A stretch of 64,000 bases of DNA, from assembly GCF_002251365.1 (NCBI RefSeq), contig NZ_NPJH01000005.1, positions 1 to 64,000 of the forward strand. Direction: 5' to 3'. Shown here piece by piece: positions 7,673 through 16,167 of this stretch. Source of the DNA: Prevotella sp. P3-122. GTDB taxonomy: Bacteria > Bacteroidota > Bacteroidia > Bacteroidales > Bacteroidaceae. The notes beneath the pieces were generated by a model. The model was not told where the DNA came from and searched no databases. It worked only from the letters and a program-made list of their open reading frames with translations. Position 1 is the stretch's first letter. Each line of letters begins with the position of its first letter. The translations under genes and the position numbers were made by a program.

Positions 7673-10528
7673 TCACTTGATTACCACATTAACAATCTTC
7701 TTCGGCACAACGATGACCTTGACAACCTGCTTGCCGTCGATGTATTTGGCTGCTCTCTCATCTGCGAGCACAGCCTTCTGTACATCATCGTTTGAGGCAT
7801 CGGCGGGGGATGTCATCTGGTAGCGTGCCTTGCCGTTGAAGCTTATTGTAAGCTGCATCTCATTCTCTACAAGCATCTGCTCGTCGTACTGTGGCCATGA
7901 GGCATCGCAGATGCTGCCCTCGCCGCCAAGGGTCTCCCACAACTCCTCAGCTATGTGTGGAGCAAATGGGGCAAGCAGTATGGCGAGAGGCTTCAGAACC
8001 TCACGGCAATGACATTTCTGCTGAGAGAACTCGCCTACGGCTATCATGAATGCCGAGATGGATGTGTTGTATGAGAAATGCTCTATGTCGTGGCTAACCT
8101 TCTTTATGAGCTTGTGAAGGCTCTTCAGACTTTCCTTTGAAGGCTCATCGTCGTTTATCAGAACCTCGCCCTCTGCCCTGCCGAAGTAGAGTCCCCACAG
8201 TTTCTTGAGGAAACGGTGACAGCCGTCAATGCCGTTGGTGTCCCATGGCTTCGACTGTTCTACCGGACCGAGGAACATCTCGTACAGACGCAGTGTGTCA
8301 GCACCGTATTTCTCTACTATCATGTCGGGATTGACAACGTTGAACATCGACTTCGACATCTTCTCAACGGCCCATCCGCATACATACTTTCCGTCTTCCA
8401 GTATAAATTCGGCATTGTTGTATTCCGGTCGCCATGCCTTGAAGGTATCGATGTCGAGAATGTCGTTCTGCACGATGTTGACATCAACGTGTATTGGAGT
8501 AGTCTCGTACTGGTCTTTCAGACCTGCCGACACGAATACGGGAGCCTTTGAGTGGTCGTCGCTGTTTATGCGATATACAAAGTTGGAGCGGCCCTGTATC
8601 ATACCCTGGTTTACGAGTTTCTGGAATGGCTCTTCCTTGCAGCTCACTCCGTAGTCGAAGAGGAACTTGTTCCAGAAGCGGGAGTATATAAGGTGACCAG
8701 TGGCATGCTCGGTACCACCTACGTAGAGGTCAACGTTCTGCCAGTATTCGTCTATGTCCTTAGCCACGAGAGCCTCGTTGTCCTTAGGATCCATATATCG
8801 CAGGTAGTATGCGGAGCTACCTGCAAAGCCAGGCATGGTGAACAGTTCCAATGGGAATACAGTATCGTTGTCTATGAGCTGCTTGTCAACAACCTTGTTC
8901 TCCTTAGTGTCCCAAGCCCATACCTTTGCCCTTCCCAACGGTGGCTCGCCAGTCTCTGTAGGCTCATACTTGTCTATCTCGGGAAGCTCAAGAGGCAGAC
9001 ACTCCTCAGGTATCATGTAAGGCATGCCGTCCTTGTAATATACCGGGAACGGCTCTCCCCAGTAACGCTGACGTGAGAATATGGCATCGCGCAGGCGGTA
9101 GTTCACCTTTACGCGTCCGAGGTTGTGCTCGGTGACAAACTTCTTTGTGGCAGCGATAGCCTCCTTTACGCTCAGGCCGTTCAATGAGAAGCCGTTGAGC
9201 GACTCCTTGCCTGCCACAGGTGAGTTGCATACGGTGCCTTCCTTGGCATCGAAGCTCTCCTCGCTCACGTCAGCACCCTCGATAAGAGGAATGACAGGCA
9301 GGCCGAAATGCTTGGCAAAGGCATAGTCGCGAGAGTCGTGGGCAGGAACAGCCATGATGGCACCTGTACCATATCCGGCAAGAACATATTCGGAAATCCA
9401 TACCGGTATTTTGTCGCCTGTGAAGGGATTGATGGCATACGAGCCAGAGAAGACACCCGTAACCTTGCGGTCGCTCATGCGGTCGAGCTCGGTACGCTTC
9501 TTAACGTATGCAAGGTATTCGTCAACCTCAGCCTTCTGTTCCTCAGTTGTAAGTTTCTGTACCAGTTCGCTCTCGGGAGCAAGGACCATGAATGTCACAC
9601 CAAATATGGTATCTGCACGTGTGGTGAAGATGGTGAAAGTCTCGTCTGTACCATCTATGCGGAACTGCATCTCCGTACCCTCAGATCGGCCTATCCAGTT
9701 GCGCTGTGTCTCTTTGATGGAGTCTGTCCATTCAACAGTCTCCAGACCGTCGAGAAGTCGCTGTGAGTATGCGCTCACACGCAGGCACCATTGTTTCATC
9801 TTCTTCTGAACCACAGGGAAGCCGCCACGCTCGCTCACACCATCAACAACCTCGTCGTTGGCAAGCACAGTGCCAAGTCCTGGACACCAGTTAACCATGG
9901 TCTCGCCAAGGTAAGCAATACGGTAGTTCATCAACACCTGCTGCTGCTCCTTCTCGCTCATGGCGTTCCATTCCTCAGCTGTGAAGTTCAGTTCCTCGCT
10001 CTGAGCCACATGCAGGTCTTTTGATCCATTCTCTGCGAAATAGTTTATCAGTCGCTCTATAGGCTTAGCCTTCTGGCATGATGTGCAATAGTAGGAGTTG
10101 AACATCTTCTGGAAAGCCCATTGCGTCCACTTGTAGTATGTCGGGTCGCATGTGCGTACCTCACGGTCCCAGTCGAATGAGAAGCCTATCTTGTCGAGCT
10201 GCTCGCGGTAGCGGTTGATGTTTGTGACGGTAGTCTTCTCCGGATGCTGTCCTGTCTGTATGGCATATTGCTCGGCAGGCAGTCCGTAGGCATCGTAGCC
10301 CATAGGGTTGAGCACGTTGAAGCCCTGCAGTCTCTTGTAGCGTGCGTATATGTCGCTGGTAATATATCCGAGAGGATGGCCAACGTGCAGTCCTGCTCCC
10401 GATGGATAAGGGAACATGTTGAGCACGTAGAATTTCTCCTTGTCCTTGTCCTCTGTTACACGATAGGTCTTGTTCTCCACCCATCGTTTTTGCCATTTCT
10501 TCTCAATGTCTCTGAAATTGTATTCCAT
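7673..10528 (-). CDS. leuS: Leucyl-tRNA synthetase
   Basis: Charges tRNA-Leu with leucine in the cytoplasm. The 951-residue protein is class Ia. The HIGH-type motif HVGH (48-51) follows FPYPSGAGL, the CP1 editing domain lies around 230-440, KMSKS is near residue 720, and an anticodon-binding domain ends the protein. There is a small insertion typical of Bacteroidetes enzymes around 160-180. A TATCTTTG promoter box lies about 40 bases upstream. It is separated from the YitT gene by the GA-rich repeat and is probably transcribed alone. Confidence 0.97.
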   Translation of the reverse strand: MEYNFRDIEKKWQKRWVENKTYRVTEDKDKEKFYVLNMFPYPSGAGLHVGHPLGYITSDIYARYKRLQGFNVLNPMGYDAYGLPAEQYAIQTGQHPEKTTVTNINRYREQLDKIGFSFDWDREVRTCDPTYYKWTQWAFQKMFNSYYCTSCQKAKPIERLINYFAENGSKDLHVAQSEELNFTAEEWNAMSEKEQQQVLMNYRIAYLGETMVNWCPGLGTVLANDEVVDGVSERGGFPVVQKKMKQWCLRVSAYSQRLLDGLETVEWTDSIKETQRNWIGRSEGTEMQFRIDGTDETFTIFTTRADTIFGVTFMVLAPESELVQKLTTEEQKAEVDEYLAYVKKRTELDRMSDRKVTGVFSGSYAINPFTGDKIPVWISEYVLAGYGTGAIMAVPAHDSRDYAFAKHFGLPVIPLIEGADVSEESFDAKEGTVCNSPVAGKESLNGFSLNGLSVKEAIAATKKFVTEHNLGRVKVNYRLRDAIFSRQRYWGEPFPVYYKDGMPYMIPEECLPLELPEIDKYEPTETGEPPLGRAKVWAWDTKENKVVDKQLIDNDTVFPLELFTMPGFAGSSAYYLRYMDPKDNEALVAKDIDEYWQNVDLYVGGTEHATGHLIYSRFWNKFLFDYGVSCKEEPFQKLVNQGMIQGRSNFVYRINSDDHSKAPVFVSAGLKDQYETTPIHVDVNIVQNDILDIDTFKAWRPEYNNAEFILEDGKYVCGWAVEKMSKSMFNVVNPDMIVEKYGADTLRLYEMFLGPVEQSKPWDTNGIDGCHRFLKKLWGLYFGRAEGEVLINDDEPSKESLKSLHKLIKKVSHDIEHFSYNTSISAFMIAVGEFSQQKCHCREVLKPLAILLAPFAPHIAEELWETLGGEGSICDASWPQYDEQMLVENEMQLTISFNGKARYQMTSPADASNDDVQKAVLADERAAKYIDGKQVVKVIVVPKKIVNVVIK

Positions 10529-10566
10529 TTGTACTTATACCTATTTATATATAATGATTTATTTTG

Positions 10567-10574
10567 CAAAGATA
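10567..10574 (-). promoter_or_regulatory. -7 promoter element for leuS
   Basis: TATCTTTG on the minus strand, matching the Bacteroidetes TAnnTTTG -7 consensus, 38 bases before the leuS start. Confidence 0.6.
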
Positions 10575-10611
10575 ATGTATTTTGATGACATCTCCTATAA
10601 AAAAAATACTT

Positions 10612-11436
10612 TTAGTCTTTATTAGCTTTCTTATATTCCCTATATGGAGTATGCAGGTCGAGATAGTAGAAGTTGTGTTGAATGCGCTTCTCTATGGGAG
10701 GTATGGTCATATAGTCTCCGTACATGCATTTGAGATAGGTATCATAATTCTTGATACCCATAACGGTATGTCCCTCGAAAGTATAGGGACAGTATTCGTC
10801 AACGATATGTTTTGGAAGAATTTTCTTGTACCCGTCGGTATAGCTTGCCGCCAGGTTGCACGTGTTGTAGTCGTAGGCATTCAGCACCTTCCTTATGCTC
10901 TTCTGCAGTCCTGCCATGGAGTGTATCTTCCGAACCAGTAATGGAATCCAGCAGCTTGGGCCATGCCCATGGCGGAAAGGATCACGATGGACAAGATACA
11001 GGCATTGTTTCAGATAGTGGTATTTTATGCATTGCCAGCGCCGTGCCAAAGCATTGTCTGGGTATGCGTCGTATGGGAATATGTCTATATAGCATCCGCC
11101 AAGGTAGTAAAGGTGCTTGCGCTCGATGAGCGTTGTGGAGGCATCCTGTATCTTTCCGAATGGAAGTGGGTAGTTTGGGTCATTCTCTGCACACACAAAC
11201 TCAAACTGCTTGGGCAGCCATTCATGACAGTGGGCAATAAGCTTCTCATAGTCTGGACGTGGCATGGACACATCGAGGTCATCATCCCATGGGATAAATC
11301 CTTTGTGACGTACTGCGCCAATCATTGTTCCTCCGCATATGCAATAGCGAAGTCCATGTTCCTTGCATACCTTGTCGAATTCCAATAATATTCCGAGTAT
11401 TCTCACTTGAAGTTCCCGTATATTGTAGTTAGCCAT
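10612..11436 (-). CDS. LicD family nucleotidyl/phosphodiester transferase
   Basis: A 274-residue cytoplasmic protein. It carries the LicD signatures: ICGGTMIGAVRHKG at 33-46, PWDDDLDVSMPR at 49-60 (the acidic cluster binds metal) and a Tyr/His-rich C-terminal part. LicD proteins transfer phosphocholine or similar polar head groups onto surface glycans, so a role in decorating lipopolysaccharide or capsule is inferred. No choline uptake or activation genes (licA-C) are nearby, so the transferred group is unknown. The start at 11436 was chosen over the longest frame because the 22 extra residues lie on the promoter (TAAGTTTG at 11467-11474). Confidence 0.85.
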   Translation of the reverse strand: MANYNIRELQVRILGILLEFDKVCKEHGLRYCICGGTMIGAVRHKGFIPWDDDLDVSMPRPDYEKLIAHCHEWLPKQFEFVCAENDPNYPLPFGKIQDASTTLIERKHLYYLGGCYIDIFPYDAYPDNALARRWQCIKYHYLKQCLYLVHRDPFRHGHGPSCWIPLLVRKIHSMAGLQKSIRKVLNAYDYNTCNLAASYTDGYKKILPKHIVDEYCPYTFEGHTVMGIKNYDTYLKCMYGDYMTIPPIEKRIQHNFYYLDLHTPYREYKKANKD

Positions 11437-11466
11437 ATATTTACTATTATTATTAGTTATTTTCTG

Positions 11467-11474
11467 CAAACTTA
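11467..11474 (-). promoter_or_regulatory. -7 promoter element for the LicD gene
   Basis: TAAGTTTG on the minus strand, 30 bases upstream of the chosen start. Confidence 0.55.
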
Positions 11475-11529
11475 CACAAAATATATGATATAAACTCCTC
11501 ATTTAATTAAAAATATCAAAAATTATCCA

Positions 11530-11537
11530 TATATTTG
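11530..11537 (+). promoter_or_regulatory. -7 promoter element for the PAP2 gene
   Basis: TATATTTG on the plus strand, 28 bases before the ATG at 11566. Divergent from the LicD promoter about 56 bases away. Confidence 0.55.
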
Positions 11538-11565
11538 CATCCGAAATGTGAAGATGGGACCATAA

Positions 11566-12306
11566 ATGAAGTTTTCAAGAACACAATACCTGTTGATATC
11601 TGCTGTCATAATACTTGTTTGCAGCGTTGCCATGAGCACCACCCTAACGGCTTTTCTTGTGAATACAGATAAGGCGTTGATGCTGACGTTGACGTTCCGT
11701 GAGCATACGTCATTTGATATGTTCTGGTACTATTACACCAATCTGTCGTGCTGGATACCCCTCATAACTATTCTGCTGTTCACCCTATGGATATGGCATC
11801 CTTCCGACAATCGTCACAGGCTGCTGCTTATGGTGTCTATAGTCTTGTTGATACTTGTTCTTGACCAGACGTCATCGGGATTGATAAAACCATTTGTGGA
11901 AAGGCTGCGCCCGTCACACGACAGCACTATTTCCGAGTCTCTCAACTATGTAAACGGTTATCGTGGTGGCCGTTACGGCTTTGTGTCCGGACATGCCACA
12001 AACATCGTGGGCATAGCGACATGGCTGTGCCATATATTCCGCTCAAGGATAGCAAGGGCTGTATTCATAATATTTGCCGTGACGCTGTGCTATTCAAGAA
12101 TATATCTTGGTGTGCATTTTCCTGGTGACATCATCTGTGGCTCCATTCTCGGATATACCCTTGCACGTATTGCCATAGCCCTGCTTTCAGGCAGGAACAT
12201 ATTGTTCACTACCGACCGTACTCCATGGATGGTATTGGGCGCATATCTGCTGACGGTAGTGTCGCTGTTGTGCATCAATGGCTACTTGCTCATGACAGAA
12301 GCTTGA
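11566..12306 (+). CDS. PAP2 superfamily phosphatase
   Basis: A 246-residue inner-membrane protein with about six helices and the three PAP2 motifs: KPFVERLRP (108-116), SGH (141-143) and SRIYLGVHFPGD (177-188), with His143 and His184 as the expected catalytic pair facing the periplasm. Members dephosphorylate undecaprenyl pyrophosphate, phosphatidylglycerol phosphate or lipid A. Which one applies cannot be told from sequence. The LicD gene is divergent and the HHH outer-membrane gene converges with a gap of only 7 bases. The N-terminal helix also resembles an uncleaved signal. Confidence 0.88.
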   Translation: MKFSRTQYLLISAVIILVCSVAMSTTLTAFLVNTDKALMLTLTFREHTSFDMFWYYYTNLSCWIPLITILLFTLWIWHPSDNRHRLLLMVSIVLLILVLDQTSSGLIKPFVERLRPSHDSTISESLNYVNGYRGGRYGFVSGHATNIVGIATWLCHIFRSRIARAVFIIFAVTLCYSRIYLGVHFPGDIICGSILGYTLARIAIALLSGRNILFTTDRTPWMVLGAYLLTVVSLLCINGYLLMTEA

Positions 12307-12313
12307 GCAATGT

Positions 12314-14311
12314 TCATAGTCTCCATCTCACTTGTATATCTATGTCGGTTATGGTATTGCTGTTTATGGCCTGCAGTCCTGAGCCTACCACGTCCCTGTC
12401 GAAATAATGAGTTGTTCCGGCTTTGGCTATTATCATAAGGTTTTTTCCTATGTCTGCCCTTAGTGACGCCATGGCCCTTAGTCCGTTGCCATGGAGCATG
12501 GGGAAGGAAAGCGTATAGAGGGTTGAACGCTCGTAGGCGTATACCCTGGAGTTGTAGTCGTCAGTGTTGAAATATGCCACAGAGGCATACAGTTGCAATG
12601 TTTTCGTCCGTATGCCTGCTTGCTGGCTAATCATATATCCCTTGCTCGTTCCATTCTGGTTGTATAGACTTATGTCACATTGCGTTCTTGACAGCCAAAG
12701 TTTGTTGTTGTTGGTAATGGCGAGCCTTGCCCTGTGCTGAGTCACTCTGTCAAGACTATGGGTCTCGCTGTTGTCCCTATTCCATGTTTTCAGTCTGTAG
12801 CGTGCAGTAATGTCCCATGAGCCTTTAGTCCACGTTGCTGTGTGCTGCATGTCGAAAGTGCGTGAGGTTCCTGTTATGAGATAGCGTGGCCATGGGAAGT
12901 AGGCATAGTCCAAATAGCTTGACAACGACAGCAGCCGCAGTACCGCCCAGTTCATTCCCACGCATATTCCGCTCTCGTTCTGTACAGATGAACCTTCGCA
13001 AAAGCTGGATGACATCAGGGAGTAGTATTTATATGAGTAGAACCTCTGTATGGCCATTACGGAGAGTCTGTTTCCCAACATCAGGCTTGCGCTGTTGATA
13101 GTCGCTATTGCACCACAGTCACCGGTTGCCGTTTCTCCTCTTATGGTCAGCCTTCTGCTCGTATATCCATAGTCTATTCCTATATTCCAAAATTGCCTGC
13201 CTTGTGGAGAGTAGCGTTTGTACAGCCTTGAAGTGTCAGGTCGCAGCATCTTGTCAAACGTTGTGTAGTAGCCTGTTGCACCAAGATGGAAACCGTTGTT
13301 ATGGTATCGGACATTTCCTCCAGCAATGGTCTGTGAGGCATTTCTTCTTCTTGACATCTCGCTGATGGTTCTGTGGTAGCCTGTCTTCAGGATTGTTGAT
13401 ATGCTGTTGTCATCATTGTTCAGCGTAGCGTCGATTTTCCTGTACGATACAAATCCCGTCAGGTCAAGATGCCTGACAGCCTCCACCGTTGCCGCCGCAC
13501 CCTGCATATAGTTGTATTCCTGACGTGAGGAATGGGCGAAAATGCCTTGTGACGAATGGCCGAGAGAGCTGATGGATGCCTGCTTGCCAAGGGAGAAACT
13601 GCTGTTCATCACTATTCCCATACCGAACCTCAGGCGGTAGCGACCCAAGGCAAGTGCCTTGAGCTTGCCGCAGTCGCGCATGAGGAAATATGGCGACACA
13701 TAGTCGTAGCCCCACTTGTTTTTCCCGGCAAAGAACGGCTCGCCTGCATCCTGCGATGCCATGATGCCTGCCTTTATCCACTTGCCGTATGTGAACTGGT
13801 ATCTAATCCAATGTTTGTACTGATAACCCAGATAGCCGTTCTTGTCACCCTCCCGCTCGTAAAGCGGTATGTGGGCAGTGGCCATTATCTCATTGCGTCC
13901 TTTCCTTATTATGGAGTCGACCGAGGGAAAGCGTTTCCGACTGCTGTTGTCTCCGAAGTAAATACACCGCACAAGCATCTGACGGGTGTTGTAGTCTATG
14001 GATGGTATCATCATCAGCTCGGCAGCCGAGCGTATGGCACCGTAGCGGTAAAGATATTCCTGTATGTCCATCACTTGCTGTCCGCTAAGGAATGGCAGCC
14101 GCAAGAGGTCGTCTTCACTGGCATTATTGATGTCTATCTTGTTCTCGGCAAGGTCGCTCAGTTCCTCATAAGTTATTGTCCAGTCTTCCGACTCCGCTCC
14201 GTCAAGGTCCTCCAATTTCAGGAACGGGTCATCAAGCGTATCATGCGTTCCCTGCGCATACGCCCGTGTGGCAACCATTAACAGTATGATGATGAAAATC
14301 GGTGTTTTCAT
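12314..14311 (-). CDS. Helix-hairpin-helix outer-membrane protein
   Basis: A 665-residue exported protein. The signal peptide ends ATRAYA, with a Gln as the first mature residue. Residues about 40-120 hold two ComEA-type helix-hairpin-helix repeats (DINNASEDDLLRLPFLS and a second copy). The remaining 540 residues alternate short aromatic strands (GYQYKHWIRYQF, YYTTFDKML and so on), as in an outer-membrane beta-barrel, ending in VRWRL. This HHH-plus-barrel arrangement recurs in Bacteroidetes. A role in binding or taking up DNA is suggested by the HHH domain but not shown. The start was moved 18 codons to the signal peptide Met. Confidence 0.75.
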   Translation of the reverse strand: MKTPIFIIILLMVATRAYAQGTHDTLDDPFLKLEDLDGAESEDWTITYEELSDLAENKIDINNASEDDLLRLPFLSGQQVMDIQEYLYRYGAIRSAAELMMIPSIDYNTRQMLVRCIYFGDNSSRKRFPSVDSIIRKGRNEIMATAHIPLYEREGDKNGYLGYQYKHWIRYQFTYGKWIKAGIMASQDAGEPFFAGKNKWGYDYVSPYFLMRDCGKLKALALGRYRLRFGMGIVMNSSFSLGKQASISSLGHSSQGIFAHSSRQEYNYMQGAAATVEAVRHLDLTGFVSYRKIDATLNNDDNSISTILKTGYHRTISEMSRRRNASQTIAGGNVRYHNNGFHLGATGYYTTFDKMLRPDTSRLYKRYSPQGRQFWNIGIDYGYTSRRLTIRGETATGDCGAIATINSASLMLGNRLSVMAIQRFYSYKYYSLMSSSFCEGSSVQNESGICVGMNWAVLRLLSLSSYLDYAYFPWPRYLITGTSRTFDMQHTATWTKGSWDITARYRLKTWNRDNSETHSLDRVTQHRARLAITNNNKLWLSRTQCDISLYNQNGTSKGYMISQQAGIRTKTLQLYASVAYFNTDDYNSRVYAYERSTLYTLSFPMLHGNGLRAMASLRADIGKNLMIIAKAGTTHYFDRDVVGSGLQAINSNTITDIDIQVRWRL

Positions 14312-14406
14312 AGCCCATGATAATAATTGTGCTGCAAACATAATATAAAAGAACGAAAAAAACAAGTTATTTTACATTATTATTTTGCTGGTTTTATGAA
14401 AAGGTG

Positions 14407-14414
14407 TAATTTTG
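14407..14414 (+). promoter_or_regulatory. Possible -7 element for the DUF4294 gene
   Basis: TAATTTTG ends 9 bases before the ATG at 14424, which would give a nearly leaderless transcript. Weaker than the other boxes for that reason. Confidence 0.35.
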
Positions 14415-14423
14415 CTGTTCAGA

Positions 14424-15071
14424 ATGTCCTATATACGCTTATACATATTATCGTTGCTTACGTCTTTGTCTGTTATGGCATCAGCACAGGTGAAGAACAG
14501 CATCCGTGTCAATCCTGAGGACAGGATTGTTGACATGGACAACCCTACGTTTGTGCCGATGGTGAGGATGGGAAAGGCTTTTGTAGACAACGACTCCATA
14601 CAGTATGTTGAGTTGAACAATGTATATGTATACCCTACCCCAACGTTTCAGAATGCCAAACAGCGTGCTGCGTACAACAGGCTTGTATACAATGTCAAGA
14701 AAGTGCTGCCCATAGCCAAGGAGGTGAACAAGATTATCATTGAGACATACGAGTATCTTGAGACACTGCCTAACAAGAAAGCCAAGGACGAGCATATGAA
14801 ACTTGTGGAGAATAGCATAAAGAAAGAGTATACGCCAAGAATGAAGAAGCTCAGCTACTCGCAGGGAAAACTGCTCATAAAGCTTATATACCGTGAGTGC
14901 AACAGCAACTCATATAATCTTATCCAGGCGTTCCTGGGTCCCGTGAAGGCAGGATTCTATCAGGCGTTTGCATGGTGTTTCGGAGCAAGCCTGAAGAAAG
15001 ACTATGATGCGCAGGGGGTGGACAGGCTTACGGAAAGAATTGTCCTGCAGGTGGAGTCAGGACAATTATAA
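14424..15071 (+). CDS. DUF4294 domain protein, exported
   Basis: A 215-residue protein with a signal peptide ending VMASA and Gln at +1, so probably periplasmic. The DUF4294 domain covers about 55-205: ELNNVYVYP, an Arg/Lys-rich helical middle and a C-terminal LGPVKAGFYQAFAWCFGASLK segment of conserved aromatics (written here in part). The family has no assigned function and is largely confined to Bacteroidetes. A TTG four codons earlier is an alternative start, but the ATG sits directly before the signal peptide. Confidence 0.82.
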   Translation: MSYIRLYILSLLTSLSVMASAQVKNSIRVNPEDRIVDMDNPTFVPMVRMGKAFVDNDSIQYVELNNVYVYPTPTFQNAKQRAAYNRLVYNVKKVLPIAKEVNKIIIETYEYLETLPNKKAKDEHMKLVENSIKKEYTPRMKKLSYSQGKLLIKLIYRECNSNSYNLIQAFLGPVKAGFYQAFAWCFGASLKKDYDAQGVDRLTERIVLQVESGQL

Positions 15072-15094
15072 GGCGAGTTCCGATAGAACCCGCC
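15072..15094. terminator. Hairpin between convergent genes
   Basis: GGCGAGTTC pairs with GAACCCGCC with one mismatch around a five-base loop. It lies between the ends of the DUF4294 gene and the glutaminyl cyclase gene. No clear T-run follows on the plus strand, so terminator function is tentative. Confidence 0.5.
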
Positions 15095-15107
15095 TCAGGA
15101 TAATTTT

Positions 15108-16112
15108 CTATTCTGTAAACAACACCTGTACCATGGTCTGTCCCACGGCCTTCAGAGTGTTTCTGTCTATGTTGTCCATGTTGTCTGCCAAGGTGTGCCA
15201 TGTAGGTCCGAAGCTGCTCTGCTCGCAGTCAGGGAAATAGGGAATGATGTCTATGCAGGGGATATTGGCATTCTGGTTTACGGGTATATGGTCGTCGGTT
15301 ATCATTCCTCCCTCCATGTCTGGGAAGAAGCTGCCATAGCCTATCTGTCTTGCAGCCTTCCATACCTTCTTTACTATCTCCGGGGCATACTGCATCGACA
15401 TGCCCTCTTTGTAGAATTTGGAGCCTATGCCTCCAACCATGTCAAGCAATATGCCATAGCGGGGAGCATATCCGTCAGGAAGGTTAGTTGAAAAATATTG
15501 CGCGCCAAGAGCCCATGTATCTCCAGGGTCTTCCTGTTCCGACCATTGTGGTATTCCCCAGTCCTCGGCATCGAAGCATACAAAGTCGACACCTAAAGGC
15601 AGTTTGCTGTCCTTGATGATACGGGCAAGCTCTATCATCACCCCTACCCCACTTGCTGCGTCGTTGGCTGCAATGATGGGCTTCTTCCAGTTGTTGCTGT
15701 CGGGGTCGTTGTCAGCCCATGGCCTGCTGTCCCAGTGTGCGCATAGCATGACCCTTGTTGTTGCCTCCGGGTTGTAGCTTGCCATTATGTTGGTGCTTTT
15801 CAGTATGGTTCCGTCATATCCACGTAAGTCAGCCTTCTGGCTTGTCACCTTGCAGCCATACTCCTTAAACTTATCCATTATCCATTGCGCGCACTTCTCG
15901 TGTCCCTCGCTGTTCATATAGCGTGGACCGAAGTCACATTGGCTTTGCACGAAGGCATAGGCTGAGTCGGCATTGAAGTCGGGGCCTGCTGGCTGTACGT
16001 TCTCCGTCTCTTCCTCTTCTGAATAGCTGTTTGCTGGTGATGGCCACACATTCCATCCTATGATGGAAGCTATGATTAGAGCCAATAATCCATACATATA
16101 TTTTCTTTTCAT
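15108..16112 (-). CDS. M28-family glutaminyl-peptide cyclotransferase
   Basis: Converts N-terminal Gln of exported proteins to pyroglutamate. The 334-residue protein has one N-terminal membrane anchor (7-24), then an acidic linker and an M28/QC catalytic domain in the periplasm. The zinc-site residues are visible: His126 in CAHWDSRPWAD, Asp151 in NDAASG, Glu183 in DAEDWG, and His306 in PTWHTLADNMDNID. AHWDxRPWAD and the last motif separate glutaminyl cyclases from plain M28 aminopeptidases, and periodontal Bacteroidales have characterised homologues. Four exported proteins in this window carry Gln at +1 and would be substrates. An M28 aminopeptidase is the less likely alternative. Confidence 0.85.
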   Translation of the reverse strand: MKRKYMYGLLALIIASIIGWNVWPSPANSYSEEEETENVQPAGPDFNADSAYAFVQSQCDFGPRYMNSEGHEKCAQWIMDKFKEYGCKVTSQKADLRGYDGTILKSTNIMASYNPEATTRVMLCAHWDSRPWADNDPDSNNWKKPIIAANDAASGVGVMIELARIIKDSKLPLGVDFVCFDAEDWGIPQWSEQEDPGDTWALGAQYFSTNLPDGYAPRYGILLDMVGGIGSKFYKEGMSMQYAPEIVKKVWKAARQIGYGSFFPDMEGGMITDDHIPVNQNANIPCIDIIPYFPDCEQSSFGPTWHTLADNMDNIDRNTLKAVGQTMVQVLFTE

Positions 16113-16167
16113 CGTTGTTGTATAGTCGTTTATCTCCTATTATCTGTTTCCGGTACTTGTTAGCTTG

